From the NCBI GenBank assembly GCA_934754505.1, contig CAKVIE010000004.1:1-64000 (forward strand): a DNA stretch of 64,000 nt. The letters are read 5' to 3'. The stretch is from an uncultured Candidatus Melainabacteria bacterium. GTDB lineage: Bacteria; Cyanobacteriota; Vampirovibrionia; Gastranaerophilales; Gastranaerophilaceae. The position numbers were made by a program, and so were the translations under genes. The notes below the pieces were generated by a model. That model worked only from the letters and a program-made list of their open reading frames with translations, was not told where the DNA came from and searched no databases. Shown piece by piece: positions 7,951 to 16,704 of the stretch (positions within the stretch are counted from its first letter, which is position 1; every line of letters begins with the position of its first letter).

Positions 7951-8922
7951 ATGCAAAAAATTTTAAAAATTATCTGTTTCAATCTTCTTTTTCTTATATT
8001 ACTTTTGGGAGTTGTGGAAATATACAGTTATAAAATGTATTACGATAAGTATTCAACTTTGATGAAAACACAAAGTGAAGCCTTTGCAAATAACGATAAA
8101 GATTTTTACAAGGTAAAATACAATTTAGTAAAACCTTTTAACTATAAGTATTTTACCAATGAATTAGACAATGATGTCTATACAACTGCAAATAAAAAAC
8201 GAGGAATAATAACCATCGGTTGTTCTTATACAAGAGGGGTGGGCTTGGAGAGAAATCAAACATTTGCGGCAAAATTAAATAAATATACGGGAAGAACGAC
8301 ATACAACCGTGGAGTTTCGGGGACAGGCACGCAAATGGTTTACAGACAGTTAGCCGATAAGAATTTCCAAAGAGAAATACCCGATGCGGAATATGTTATT
8401 TATACTTTTATTTGGGATCATTTATATAGAATGTTCAGACCGCTATATTCGCCTTATTCGGGAGAAATGGTTATTTGTTATAAATTAGAAAATAATTCTT
8501 TAAAGGAAATTAAGTACCCGTTTTATCCGCTTTATTCCTTGTTTACGTTTCGGAATTTTATTGATAATAAGAGTTGTTTAGAGGCAAAAAAAGAATTTTC
8601 GACAGGAAGTCCGTTGTTTTTGAAAACGGTAGAAGAATCGCAAAAAATGATGAAAAAACTTTATCCTGATTCTAAATTTGTGTTGTTGGAGTTTTCTGAA
8701 GGTCCGATGTGTCGAGAGGATTACATTGAGGGCAGTGAGGAATTGAAAGAGCCTGAAATCAAGAAACTTGAGGATATGGGTATAATTTATATAAATGCGG
8801 AGAAATTAGTCGGTCATAAGCTTCGAGATGTTAATAAATATAGAGTTGCGGACAAAGACCACCCGAGTGAAAAAGCTTGGGACGAAGTTGTTCCCAAACT
8901 TGCTCAAAAGTTGAATTTGTAA
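7951..8922 (+). CDS. Membrane-anchored SGNH-hydrolase-like protein
   Basis: 323 aa. Residues about 5-27 form one hydrophobic helix (ICFNLLFLILLLGVVEIYSY), consistent with a signal anchor and an extracytoplasmic body. The block IITIGCSYTRGVGLERNQTF resembles SGNH block I with Ser as nucleophile (G-C-S instead of G-D-S). The C-terminal KDHPSEKAW matches the Asp-x-x-His end block (D-H-P). RGVSGTGTQM may be block II (Gly). Such proteins deacylate or acylate envelope glycans or lipids; the substrate is unknown. No operon partner; a clear terminator follows. Confidence 0.65.
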   Translation: MQKILKIICFNLLFLILLLGVVEIYSYKMYYDKYSTLMKTQSEAFANNDKDFYKVKYNLVKPFNYKYFTNELDNDVYTTANKKRGIITIGCSYTRGVGLERNQTFAAKLNKYTGRTTYNRGVSGTGTQMVYRQLADKNFQREIPDAEYVIYTFIWDHLYRMFRPLYSPYSGEMVICYKLENNSLKEIKYPFYPLYSLFTFRNFIDNKSCLEAKKEFSTGSPLFLKTVEESQKMMKKLYPDSKFVLLEFSEGPMCREDYIEGSEELKEPEIKKLEDMGIIYINAEKLVGHKLRDVNKYRVADKDHPSEKAWDEVVPKLAQKLNL

Positions 8923-8961
8923 AAAATATAATAAAAAATTTTAAAATATATTAAAAAAAAT

Positions 8962-8991
8962 AAAAACCGTCATCGATTGATAACGGTTTTT
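8962..8991 (+). terminator. Terminator after the SGNH-like gene
   Basis: AAAAACCGT / ACGGTTTTT, 9-bp stem with a 12-base loop. It also lies just beyond the 3' end of the minus-strand tRNA and may serve both. Confidence 0.8.
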
Positions 8992-8996
8992 AAAAC

Positions 8997-9081
8997 TGCC
9001 CCGGGCCGGACTTGAACCGGCACAGAGTGTTATCCCTATCGGATTTTAAGTCCGACGCGTCTACCATTCCGCCACCGGGGC
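8997..9081 (-). tRNA. tRNA-Leu(UAA)
   Basis: 85 nt. The acceptor stem is GCCCCGG/CCGGGGC with discriminator A, the T arm contains GGTTCAAGTCC, and the anticodon arm is TCGGA-CTTAAAA-TCCGA with anticodon TAA. A long variable arm (TAGGGATAACACTCT region) marks a class II tRNA, as expected for leucine. The 3' CCA is not encoded (GTTTT follows). An upstream TATAAA preceded by TTTGG lies on the minus strand near 9107. Confidence 0.95.
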
Positions 9082-9082
9082 A

Positions 9083-9412
9083 AACAGTTCATATCTTTAG
9101 TTTATACCAAACATTTTTTGTTGTCTATACCTTATTTTTACTTTTTTCTTAAAATATTGCTTGTTTAAATAACAAGGTTTTGGTATATTATTAATATAAT
9201 AATAGTATAAAAATAAGATTTAATATGGAAACATAAATATTATTATAATTTAAGACGTTTTTACCGACAAAATATACTTTTGTATTTTTGCCAAGAAATG
9301 TCTGTGATGTCTTATAAGAAAAATTTTTCTTATAAACCATATTATACAAAGAAAAACGGGGTACAGGACAATCGAAAATTTATTTACGGAAATTGGACTA
9401 TCTGATATTGTT
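9083..9412. other. Non-coding 330-bp region between tRNA-Leu and rny
   Basis: Very AT-rich. It holds the tRNA promoter (minus, TATAAA near 9107), a TATA-rich stretch 9180-9245, a small hairpin ACAAAA/TTTTGT near 9268-9284 and the perfect palindrome at 9312-9335. No credible gene is seen. Confidence 0.6.
9312..9335. promoter_or_regulatory. Perfect 24-bp palindrome upstream of rny
   Basis: Both halves read TTATAAGAAAAA when each strand is read 5' to 3', with no spacer. It ends 77 bases before the proposed rny start. It could be an operator for a dimeric regulator or, in the 5' UTR, a 12-bp stem. No T-tract follows, so it is not a typical terminator. Confidence 0.5.
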
Positions 9413-10912
9413 TTGAACGCATTAACTCTCGGTTTTGCACTCCTTGCTTACTTGATGTATAAAAAGTACTCAAGAGCAGTTGACGAAAATATGAGGTTAA
9501 TAAAATCCGATGCGGAAAGAGAAATGAGCATTAAAAAAGAAGCTCTCCTCGCCGCTAAAGAAGCTGTTAAATCAGAACGTGACAGATTGACTGAAGAAAC
9601 AAAAGAAAGAAAACAAGAGTTCATTAAAAATGAAGAAAAACTTTTAAAACGTGAAAACAGCATAGATGAGAAACTTCAATCTATTGCCGAACGTGAAAAT
9701 AAACTCGCAAAAGAACAAGATGCCATTGCTGAAAAAGATGTCAAACTCTCTGATTTGATTGAAAAAGAAATTCAAGAGCTTGAAAGAATTTCCGGTATGT
9801 CTGTTGATGATGCGAAAAAACTTCTATTGGATAGAATTAAGCAGGATTTAAAGCAAGAAGAAGTTCAGCTTATTCGTGAAAACGAAATAAGAATTAAAGA
9901 AGAATCTGACCAAAAAGCAAAAGAGATTTTGACAACGGTTATGCAGAGATGTTTGATTGACCAAGTGGTTGAATCAACTGTTTCTGTTGTAAACTTGCCG
10001 TCAGATGAAATGAAAGGCCGAATTATCGGTCGTGAGGGAAGAAACATTAGAACATTGGAAACTTTAACGGGTGTTGATTTAATTATTGATGATACACCGG
10101 AAGCTGTTGTTCTTTCTTGTTTTGACCCTGTAAGACGTGAAATTGCGAAAACGGCTCTCGAAAAATTGATTATTGACGGACGTATTCACCCTGTTAAAAT
10201 CGAAGAAACCGTTGAAAAAGCAAAAGCCGAAATTGAACAAAAAATCAGACAAGAAGGTGAACATGCCGCAATGGATATGGGCATTATGAACCTTCATAAA
10301 GAACTTATCAAAACATTAGGGCGTCTTTATTACAGAACAAGTTACGGTCAAAATGTTTTGAAACATTCGCTTGAAGTCGGTCATATTGCGGGCATGATTG
10401 CTGCTGAAATCGGAGCTGATGTCCACATTGCAAAAAGAGCAGGCTTGCTTCACGATATAGGAAAGGCTGTTGACCAAACTCAAGACGGAACACATATTGA
10501 ATTGGGTGTTGAACTTGCAAGAAAATATGGAGAAAAAGAAGAAGTTATTCACGCAATAGCCGCTCACCACGACGATATAGCTGCGGAAACGATTGAAGCT
10601 GTTTTGGTAAAACTTGCAGATGCAGTTTCAGCAGGCCGCCCCGGTTCAAGACGTGATACTTTGGAAATTTACATCAAGCGTTTACAAAAACTTGAAGAAA
10701 TTGCAACAAGCTATGACGGCATTAAGCAGTCGTTTGCAGTACAAGCAGGCAGAGAAGTTCGAGTTATTGTTCAGCCTGAAAAATTTGATGATGTTGCAAG
10801 TGCAAAATTATCAAGAGATATTGCAAAACGTATTGAGGACGAGCTTGATTATCCGGGACAAATAAGAGTTACGGTAGTTAGAGAAGTCCGAGTTACGGAA
10901 GTTGCAAAATAG
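9413..10912 (+). CDS. rny: Ribonuclease Y
   Basis: 499 aa. The short N-terminal membrane helix (NALTLGFALLAYLMYK) is followed by a long Lys/Glu-rich coiled coil (about residues 20-180), a KH domain (GRIIGREGRNIRTLETLTGVD) and an HD domain with LLHDIGKAVD and AAHHDD metal ligands. It is a membrane-bound endoribonuclease that initiates mRNA decay. Start choice is uncertain: no ATG or GTG is in frame between the upstream stop at 9305 and residue 1. TTG 9413 is the only standard start that keeps the membrane helix; an ATC at 9371 with AGGA just before it would need a rare start codon. It is followed by a terminator-like hairpin and ymdB, a frequent rny neighbour. Confidence 0.92.
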   Translation: MNALTLGFALLAYLMYKKYSRAVDENMRLIKSDAEREMSIKKEALLAAKEAVKSERDRLTEETKERKQEFIKNEEKLLKRENSIDEKLQSIAERENKLAKEQDAIAEKDVKLSDLIEKEIQELERISGMSVDDAKKLLLDRIKQDLKQEEVQLIRENEIRIKEESDQKAKEILTTVMQRCLIDQVVESTVSVVNLPSDEMKGRIIGREGRNIRTLETLTGVDLIIDDTPEAVVLSCFDPVRREIAKTALEKLIIDGRIHPVKIEETVEKAKAEIEQKIRQEGEHAAMDMGIMNLHKELIKTLGRLYYRTSYGQNVLKHSLEVGHIAGMIAAEIGADVHIAKRAGLLHDIGKAVDQTQDGTHIELGVELARKYGEKEEVIHAIAAHHDDIAAETIEAVLVKLADAVSAGRPGSRRDTLEIYIKRLQKLEEIATSYDGIKQSFAVQAGREVRVIVQPEKFDDVASAKLSRDIAKRIEDELDYPGQIRVTVVREVRVTEVAK

Positions 10913-10928
10913 AGATTGATTAATGAAT

Positions 10929-10954
10929 AAGAAAGCGGTTAATTCCGCTTTCTT
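10929..10954 (+). terminator. Hairpin between rny and ymdB
   Basis: AAGAAAGCGG / CCGCTTTCTT, a perfect 10-bp stem with loop TTAATT. The tail (AATTAT) is weak, so it may only partly uncouple ymdB from rny. Confidence 0.7.
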
Positions 10955-10983
10955 AATTATAAGAAGAAAAACAGAGAGCGAAG

Positions 10984-11808
10984 ATGTCATCGGAGTCATC
11001 AGAGGCAAAATTAAAAATATTATTTTTGGGTGATTTAGTGGGCAAACCCGGCAGAGGTGCTGTCCGAGATTATTTAGCTGAAAATAAAGGAATTTTCGAT
11101 TTTGTAATAGCGAATGTTGAAAATGCTTCTCACGGCTTTGGTTTAACGAAAAAGAATTATGAAGAATTATCGTCATACGGAATTGATTGTATGACGTCAG
11201 GCAACCATATTTGGGATAAAAAAGATATTTACGAATACATAAATGATGCGGAAAAACTTATTCGTCCTATAAATTATCCTGATGCAGAGGGAGTCGGATA
11301 CAGAATTTTTGAAACGAAAAAAGGGAAAATCGGAGTTATAAATGCACTTGGCAGAACTTTTATGCCGATGATAGAATCTCCGAGAAGTTTTATCGAACAA
11401 GCTGTAAATGAAATTAAAAAAGAAACAAATATAATAATTATAGATTTTCATGCAGAAGCTACTGCTGAAAAAATTTGTTATGCAAAATATTTTTGTGATT
11501 TTGCAGGAATAAGCGGATTTTTCGGCACACATACTCATGTTCAGACAGCAGATGAAAAAATTATAGACGAAACAACCGCATATATTTCAGATGCGGGATT
11601 TTGCGGGGATACAGACGGAGTTATAGGTATGAATTACGAAACTTCCATAAAGCATATTTTGACAATGCTTCCTGCGAGATTTGAAGTTGCATCTTCCGGA
11701 AACACTTGCATCAATGGTGTTGTTATAACCGTTGATTGTTTGACAGGCAAGGCGGAAGATATAAAAAGGGTTAATATTAATAATTACAAAGAGGAAAAAA
11801 GAGCATGA
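10984..11808 (+). CDS. ymdB: YmdB-family metallophosphoesterase
   Basis: 274 aa, family length. The metal-binding motifs of the TIGR00282/YmdB family are KILFLGDLVGKPGR (Asp), ANVENASHGFG (Asn-x-Glu-Asn), TSGNHIWDK (Gly-Asn-His) and GFFGTHTHVQTAD (His-x-His). Family members are di-iron 2',3'- and 3',5'-cyclic nucleotide phosphodiesterases, and in Bacillus YmdB affects biofilm and motility with RNase Y. It sits directly after rny, supporting a shared role in RNA turnover. The RBS region is GAGAGCGAAG just before ATG 10984. Confidence 0.88.
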   Translation: MSSESSEAKLKILFLGDLVGKPGRGAVRDYLAENKGIFDFVIANVENASHGFGLTKKNYEELSSYGIDCMTSGNHIWDKKDIYEYINDAEKLIRPINYPDAEGVGYRIFETKKGKIGVINALGRTFMPMIESPRSFIEQAVNEIKKETNIIIIDFHAEATAEKICYAKYFCDFAGISGFFGTHTHVQTADEKIIDETTAYISDAGFCGDTDGVIGMNYETSIKHILTMLPARFEVASSGNTCINGVVITVDCLTGKAEDIKRVNINNYKEEKRA

Positions 11809-11820
11809 GAGGATAGAACA

Positions 11821-12684
11821 GTGAAAATCGACTTACATATTCACACGACTTATTCGGACGGTGTATTCACTCCCGAAAAAGTCGTTGATACTGCTATTGA
11901 AGCGGGTCTTGATGCAATCGCAATCACAGATCACGATAATGTTTTGTCATACCCTGTTGCAAAAAATTATCTTGATAAAATTCAGCCCGAAAATTCGGCA
12001 AAGCCGTTGATTTTAATTCCGGGGATTGAAATCAACACGATTTACAAAGGTTATGAAGTTCACATTCTCGGATATTTTATGGATTTGAAGAATTCTGATT
12101 TTCAAAAAATAATTAAAACTCAACAAAATGCGAGAATTAAGCAGACGAAAGAAATTATTAAACTTCTTGCTAAAAAAGAAGGAATAAAAATTGATTTTGA
12201 CGAGATTAAAAAATCGGTTGCAGAAGGCGGAAGTATAGGCAGACCGCATATTGCCAAAGCTATTTGTTCGGCAGGCGGAACTGCAAATGTAATGGACGCA
12301 TACAGCAAATATATAAATAACAATTCGCCTGTTTACGTTCAGAGAAAGACCGTAACCCCTCACGAAGCGGTTGAAACAATTTATGATGCAGGCGGAATTC
12401 CCGTAATTGCCCACCCTTATGATATAGACATTGCGGAAGTGTTGATAAAGGAGCTGATAAACTACGGTTTGCGAGGAATTGAGGCTTATCACAGAAAACA
12501 TTCTCCTGCAATGGTGGAATATTTTTCAACTATTGCGGAAAAATACGGGCTTATTATGACAGGTGGTTCGGATTTTCACGCACCACACCCGACAAACGGC
12601 AACATAATTTTGGGTAAATCATTCATTCCCGATTGGATTTACGGAAAATTAATCGAAGAAAAGAAACGTTTGGATATGGCATAA
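11821..12684 (+). CDS. PHP-domain phosphoesterase (YciV/TrpH, RNase AM-like)
   Basis: 287 aa. It starts at GTG 11821 with AGAGGA upstream. PHP motifs: DLHIHTTYSDG (residues 3-13), ITDHDN (Asp-His-Asp), GIEIN, VIAHPYDID and GGSDFHAPH near the C-terminus, with an inserted helical domain between. This is the layout of the YciV/CV1693 family, which removes phosphate from 3',5'-nucleoside bisphosphates and trims RNA 5' ends. It follows ymdB by 12 bases, fitting an rny-ymdB-PHP RNA-decay operon; the substrate is inferred from family and context. Confidence 0.85.
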   Translation: MKIDLHIHTTYSDGVFTPEKVVDTAIEAGLDAIAITDHDNVLSYPVAKNYLDKIQPENSAKPLILIPGIEINTIYKGYEVHILGYFMDLKNSDFQKIIKTQQNARIKQTKEIIKLLAKKEGIKIDFDEIKKSVAEGGSIGRPHIAKAICSAGGTANVMDAYSKYINNNSPVYVQRKTVTPHEAVETIYDAGGIPVIAHPYDIDIAEVLIKELINYGLRGIEAYHRKHSPAMVEYFSTIAEKYGLIMTGGSDFHAPHPTNGNIILGKSFIPDWIYGKLIEEKKRLDMA

Positions 12685-13322
12685 TGAAGATAAACAAAGG
12701 TTTTTCGCTTACAGAGGTTTTATTGGTTATCTTTACGGTTGCGGTAATTGCTGCCGCAATTTTTCCGTTGAAGATAATCAATCATTCTCAAGCAGAGAAA
12801 ATTGCAACGTGGAAAAATTTCTATCCACAGCTTGAATATGCTTTTGATGCAATGATTTCAAGCGAAAAAAATCTTCCAAAAACTTTTTTTGAAGATAAAA
12901 ATCTCAGTCCTGACGTTTTTTTTGATATTTATACAAATTTTTTAAATGTTGATAAACAAAAAACTCAAAAAACCGATTTTTCAAAATATCATCAATATTT
13001 TTTGAACGGAAAAATTATTAAACGAATTTCAAAATACAATGCAGATAAATATGTTGTACTTCAAAACGGCATGATTATTGCATTTAAAAAGTTTGATAGA
13101 ATTTCTGACGAGCATTCTCCGCTTGGAATTTTGATGGTAGATGTTAACGGGAAATCAAGACGAGATTTTATCGGTAGAGATGTTTTTGCTGTTTTGATGT
13201 ACACAGATAGAATAGAACCCGTCGGAAAAAACAGTTCCAGACAAGAGATGAAAGAAGATTGCTCTCCTGTCGGCAGCGGTTTGAAGTGTTCGGCTTATTA
13301 TCTTGTCGGCGGTAATTTCTGA
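12684..13322 (+). CDS. Type IV prepilin / pseudopilin
   Basis: 212 aa starting at ATG 12684, which overlaps the preceding stop (TAATG). The leader MKINKG is followed by FSLTEVLLVIFTVAVIAAAIF, a canonical class III signal: cleavage after Gly6, Glu at mature position 5, then a hydrophobic helix. The large C-terminal part (CSPVGSGLKC near the end may form a disulfide) is typical of a minor pilin or pseudopilin. It would be processed by PilD and assembled in a type IV pilus or type II secretion filament. Its position behind an RNA-decay operon is unusual; no other pilus gene except the MshEN-like protein at 28138 is in the window. Confidence 0.85.
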   Translation: MKINKGFSLTEVLLVIFTVAVIAAAIFPLKIINHSQAEKIATWKNFYPQLEYAFDAMISSEKNLPKTFFEDKNLSPDVFFDIYTNFLNVDKQKTQKTDFSKYHQYFLNGKIIKRISKYNADKYVVLQNGMIIAFKKFDRISDEHSPLGILMVDVNGKSRRDFIGRDVFAVLMYTDRIEPVGKNSSRQEMKEDCSPVGSGLKCSAYYLVGGNF

Positions 13323-13400
13323 TTTTTGAGTTTTTCATTTTGTAAACTTTTTTCATTATATGGGAGTTAAATTATTAAGCTTTTGGTTTATCATATTATT

Positions 13401-13460
13401 AAGGTTAATAAAAGACTCCTTTTGGGAATTAGACCCTTGAGATGCTGATTTATTAACCTT
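13401..13460. repeat. 12-bp inverted repeat enclosing a nested stem
   Basis: AAGGTTAATAAA (13401-13412) and TTTATTAACCTT (13449-13460) are perfectly complementary. The 36 bases between can form CTC/GAG and GGG/CCC nested pairs. It lies in the otherwise empty 246-bp gap between the convergent prepilin and DivIVA-like genes. It may be a structured 3' UTR or small RNA; no T-tract follows directly. Confidence 0.5.
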
Positions 13461-13523
13461 TTCAAATATTATAGTAGAATTGTTTATAAAATTTTACTCG
13501 AATTTAGCTGAAAATCGGCACAA

Positions 13524-13552
13524 AAAAATCGGACAGATAACGCCCGATTTTT
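13524..13552 (-). terminator. Terminator of the coaD operon
   Basis: AAAAATCGG / CCGATTTTT, 9-bp stem with an 11-base loop, with T-rich flanks on both strands. It lies 17 bases past the stop of the DivIVA-like gene and may act in both directions. Confidence 0.8.
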
Positions 13553-13568
13553 ATTTCTTGAAAAAGTT

Positions 13569-14165
13569 TTATTGTTCTTCTTCTTCATATTCTTGTTCTT
13601 CTTGAGGCTGTTGTTCGGAAACCGTTTGATTTCTCTTATCAGCTAAAGCTCTTTGACAAATATTAACATTATTCAGAATTTGGTTCATATCGCCCATAAC
13701 TTGAGTAATGTTTGATGCCAAAGTGTTGAAAATTCTTTCTGCATAATCTTCTGCTCCGACATTAATTCGAGCGGCTTCTCTAACGGCAGCAATTTTGATT
13801 TCTTCTGCACTTTTAGCAGCTTCATTTTGAAGATTATTACAATATTCATCAACACGTTGTTTCTGTTTTGTGAACTCGTCTTGAACTTTTCTTAAGACTT
13901 CATTATCGCTGACTAAACGATTTTGTTCGGTAATTGCTTCTTGAATGATTCTCTCTGCACGATTTTGAGCTTCTCTGATGATTTCATCACGACGTGAAAT
14001 AATCATTTCAGCTTCTTTTATGTCAGCAGGAATGCTGGCATCACATTCTTTTATCAATTCTTCCATTTCAGTTTTATTAACAAGCACCTGCCCGAAGAAG
14101 TTGTTACCTTTTTCCAAAAGTGCATTTGCCTTACCGAGTAAACGCTTTAGTTGAAGTTGTGCCAT
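13569..14165 (-). CDS. DivIVA/SepIVA-like coiled-coil protein
   Basis: 198 aa. An N-terminal segment (ALLEKGNNFFGQVLVNKTEMEELIKECDASIPADIKEAEMII) matches the family found next to coaD in Clostridia and elsewhere, often annotated as DivIVA-like or ATP-synthase-subunit-like. A long coiled coil (about 45-140) and a Glu/Gln-rich tail (EEQEYEEEEQ) follow. Such proteins are thought to organise cell division or polar wall growth; the exact role is not established. It is 7 bases after coaD, with AAGGAG overlapping the coaD stop, so the pair is one operon. Confidence 0.75.
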   Translation of the reverse strand: MAQLQLKRLLGKANALLEKGNNFFGQVLVNKTEMEELIKECDASIPADIKEAEMIISRRDEIIREAQNRAERIIQEAITEQNRLVSDNEVLRKVQDEFTKQKQRVDEYCNNLQNEAAKSAEEIKIAAVREAARINVGAEDYAERIFNTLASNITQVMGDMNQILNNVNICQRALADKRNQTVSEQQPQEEQEYEEEEQ

Positions 14166-14172
14166 TTCTATA

Positions 14173-14661
14173 TTACTCCTTACTGATTTTTTCTTTTAAA
14201 TATTCGGCAACCGGCGGGGAAACGAACTTTGAAATATCTCCGCCCATCAAGGCTATTTCTTTGACTGTACTTGATGAAATAAAGTTATATTTTGGTTTTG
14301 TAATTAAAAATACGGTATTTATATCCGGTGCAAGAGCGTTATTTGTTTGCGAAAGCTGCATTTCGTATTCGAAATCCGAAACAGCTCTTAAACCTCTTAT
14401 TAAGACGTTTGCACCTTTTTGTCTTGCATAATCAATAGTCAATCCTTGAAACGAATCGACTTCAACATTTGTTAAACCATCATAATCGCAAGACATTTGT
14501 ATTAATTTTAATCTGTCCTCAATCGGCAGAAATGAACGTTTTGAGCTGTTTTTGAGTACGGCTATAATAACCTTGTCAAAAATTCCTGCGGCTCTTTTTA
14601 ATACATCTAAATGTCCTTTTGTTACAGGGTCAAAGCTCCCCGGATATATTGCGATTTCCAA
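14173..14661 (-). CDS. coaD: Phosphopantetheine adenylyltransferase
   Basis: 162 aa, family length. The nucleotidyltransferase T/HxGH motif is in AIYPGSFDPVTKGHLDVL (residues 4-21) and the ISSSTVKE motif lies near the C-terminus. RGLRAVSDFEYEMQ is the conserved CoaD block. It converts 4'-phosphopantetheine and ATP to dephospho-CoA. First gene of the pair with the DivIVA-like gene; rsmD, its usual upstream neighbour, is absent here. Confidence 0.93.
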   Translation of the reverse strand: MEIAIYPGSFDPVTKGHLDVLKRAAGIFDKVIIAVLKNSSKRSFLPIEDRLKLIQMSCDYDGLTNVEVDSFQGLTIDYARQKGANVLIRGLRAVSDFEYEMQLSQTNNALAPDINTVFLITKPKYNFISSSTVKEIALMGGDISKFVSPPVAEYLKEKISKE

Positions 14662-14740
14662 AATTTTTCCTTTATAAGCATGCTTTTATATAATACATTT
14701 TAAGTAATTTTTGAAAATTTTGCAGAATTGTAACATTTGT

Positions 14741-15052
14741 TTATGTTTTTTGTTCTTTGGGTTTATTTCTTTTCAAAAATCGGAATGCAGAAAAAGCCAA
14801 AAACGCAACATTGAAAATACTATTCAGCTTTTTCAGTGCAAGTTTTTGCTGTCTTATTTTTTCAATTTGCGTAAGTTTTTTGTTAAAATTTCTGAATACA
14901 AATTTAATTTCAGATATATTTCCTGTAATACCGCTCATTTTAATCTTTTTGTTAAGGCAATTTGTTTCCTGATAAAGCATGCATATTTTGTGGATAAAAG
15001 CGATACCGACAACGAGTTCTATAATAATTAGGATAAATATTAATTCAATCAT
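14741..15052 (-). CDS. Small membrane-anchored protein, 103 aa
   Basis: Start ATG 15052 is preferred because AGAGGG lies 6 bases upstream. A single N-terminal membrane helix (MIELIFILIIIELVVGIAF) precedes a basic region (KKIKMSGITGNISEIKFVFRNFNKKLTQIEKIRQQKLALKKL) that may form a helix, and then a second short hydrophobic patch (IFNVAFLAFSAF) and a basic tail. No family is recognised. It is divergent from murT, whose start lies 76 bases away; the starts share a promoter region. Confidence 0.6.
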   Translation of the reverse strand: MIELIFILIIIELVVGIAFIHKICMLYQETNCLNKKIKMSGITGNISEIKFVFRNFNKKLTQIEKIRQQKLALKKLNSIFNVAFLAFSAFRFLKRNKPKEQKT

Positions 15053-15127
15053 TTGATGCCCTCTTTTGAAATTTATATTATTATAAATCATAAGTGGAAA
15101 TTTTTAAACAGGCAAAATAGGCATAAT

Positions 15128-16474
15128 ATGGATAAAATAAAATATTTAACCGCTCTTTTATTATCAAAAACCGCAAGAATAGCGATAAAACTTTCGGGCA
15201 AGTCAAAGGCAACATCGGCTCCGGGCATGCTCGCAATGAAAATTTGCCCCAATTTTATTAAACATGCTGCAAATGCAAACGGCGGCAAAATAATCACAGT
15301 TACCGGAACGAACGGTAAAACAACTACTACAGGGCTTCTTGCACATATTATTAAAGAAAATTCAAAGCATATAATTCACAATACCGAAGGAGCTAATATG
15401 CTTACGGGTATTGCTTCTGCACTTTCTCAAGGTACAAAATTTCATAAAAAATGTGATTATTTGATTTTTGAAAGCGATGAAGCTTATTTGAGAAAATTGT
15501 ATGAATTTTTAAGGGCGGATTATCTGCTTGTTACAAATTTATTCCGTGACCAGCTGGACAGATACGGTGAGCTTGATATAACTTATAAAAAAATTAAGTC
15601 TGCAATAGATGAAAATCCCGATTTGACAGTTTTTATCAATGCTGATGACCCCACACTTGAAGATATTGCCGCAAAAAACAAGAAGATTTATTTCGGCTTG
15701 GAAAATGTAACTTACGGTTATAAAACCAAAGATTCGCAAGCACCTGCCGAAAATACGGCATGCCCGAGATGCGGAAAACCTTTGCGATACGGAAAGAGAT
15801 TTTATGCTCATATTGGGCATTACGAGTGCGATTGCGGATACAAAAGACCGCAAGTGAAGTATTTATGGAATGCGAAAGTTTTTGATTCATATTCGATTTT
15901 GAAAATCAATTTTGACGATAAAAATTATGAATTCAAAATAAGCATGCCCGGGTTATACAATGTTTATAACGCAATGGGTGCGATTTCTATGGCACTTGAG
16001 CTGGGTGTTTCGGGGGAAGTAATCCAAAATGCTTTAACGTCATACACCTCGGTTTTCGGCAGAGCAGAGATGACGAAAATTCACGGCAAAAAAGTTCTTG
16101 TACAGCTTATAAAAAACCCTGTCGGGGCAAGTGAAGTTATCAGACAGATACAAGGGTTTGAAAATTCAAAACTCGTCTTTATTTTGAACGATAATTACGC
16201 AGACGGCAGAGATGTTTCGTGGATTTGGGATGCAGATTTTGAGAGCTTGAATTCTTATAAGGGAAAAGTTTATATATCGGGAACACGAGCTTATGATGCG
16301 GCTTTAAGGCTCAAATATGCAGGTGTTGATACAAAACTTTTCTCCGTCGAAAAAGATATTAAATCAACACTTGATAAAGCCTTGAGTGAGGTTCAAAACA
16401 ATGAAACACTCTTGGTTTTGCCGACTTATACGGCACTTCTCGAAATGCAGATTTTGTATAAAAAAGAAAAATAA
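15128..16474 (+). CDS. murT: Lipid II isoglutaminyl synthase subunit MurT
   Basis: 448 aa from ATG 15128 (an upstream in-frame ATG at 15053 would overlap the divergent gene's start). The Mur-ligase P-loop is TGTNGKTTTTG at about residues 59-69. NLFRDQLDRYGE and the central four-cysteine ribbon CPRCGKPL...CDCG are diagnostic of MurT, and the C-terminal DUF1727 contains NDNYADGRDVSWIWD. With GatD it amidates D-Glu of lipid II to D-isoGln, using glutamine. The usual gatD partner is not adjacent: a 350-bp hairpin-rich gap follows. The protein alone lacks a glutaminase domain. Confidence 0.9.
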   Translation: MDKIKYLTALLLSKTARIAIKLSGKSKATSAPGMLAMKICPNFIKHAANANGGKIITVTGTNGKTTTTGLLAHIIKENSKHIIHNTEGANMLTGIASALSQGTKFHKKCDYLIFESDEAYLRKLYEFLRADYLLVTNLFRDQLDRYGELDITYKKIKSAIDENPDLTVFINADDPTLEDIAAKNKKIYFGLENVTYGYKTKDSQAPAENTACPRCGKPLRYGKRFYAHIGHYECDCGYKRPQVKYLWNAKVFDSYSILKINFDDKNYEFKISMPGLYNVYNAMGAISMALELGVSGEVIQNALTSYTSVFGRAEMTKIHGKKVLVQLIKNPVGASEVIRQIQGFENSKLVFILNDNYADGRDVSWIWDADFESLNSYKGKVYISGTRAYDAALRLKYAGVDTKLFSVEKDIKSTLDKALSEVQNNETLLVLPTYTALLEMQILYKKEK

Positions 16475-16593
16475 ATTTATTTAAAAATTTGTATGCTTTT
16501 TAGAAAAATTTTTTAGAATTTTTTTTAGAATTTTTTGAGAGGCATGCTTATTTTTTTTTAAATTTATGAAAAAATGAGAAATTTTATTTCTTA

Positions 16594-16674
16594 AAGAAAT
16601 CGTGATTTTTTAGCTAAAATTGTCGGATTTTTATCAAAAAACGATGATTTTTGACAAGTTTTTCACGATTTCTT
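16594..16674. repeat. Long inverted repeat with nested stem
   Basis: AAGAAATCGTGA (16594-16605) pairs perfectly with TCACGATTTCTT (16663-16674). Inside, TTGTC pairs with GACAA, giving a two-step hairpin of about 81 nt. A further hairpin TTTTTGTC/GACAAAAA (16679-16702) follows. The strand of any transcript is unknown; on the plus strand it would form the murT 3' UTR. Confidence 0.55.
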
Positions 16675-16704
16675 GTTGTTTTTGTCTAAAAAAGGACAAA
16701 AAAA

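Noticed and set aside
14711..15031. 106-aa plus-strand frame antisense to the 14741 gene
   Set aside because: No RBS; the minus-strand frame has an SD and a proper membrane anchor.
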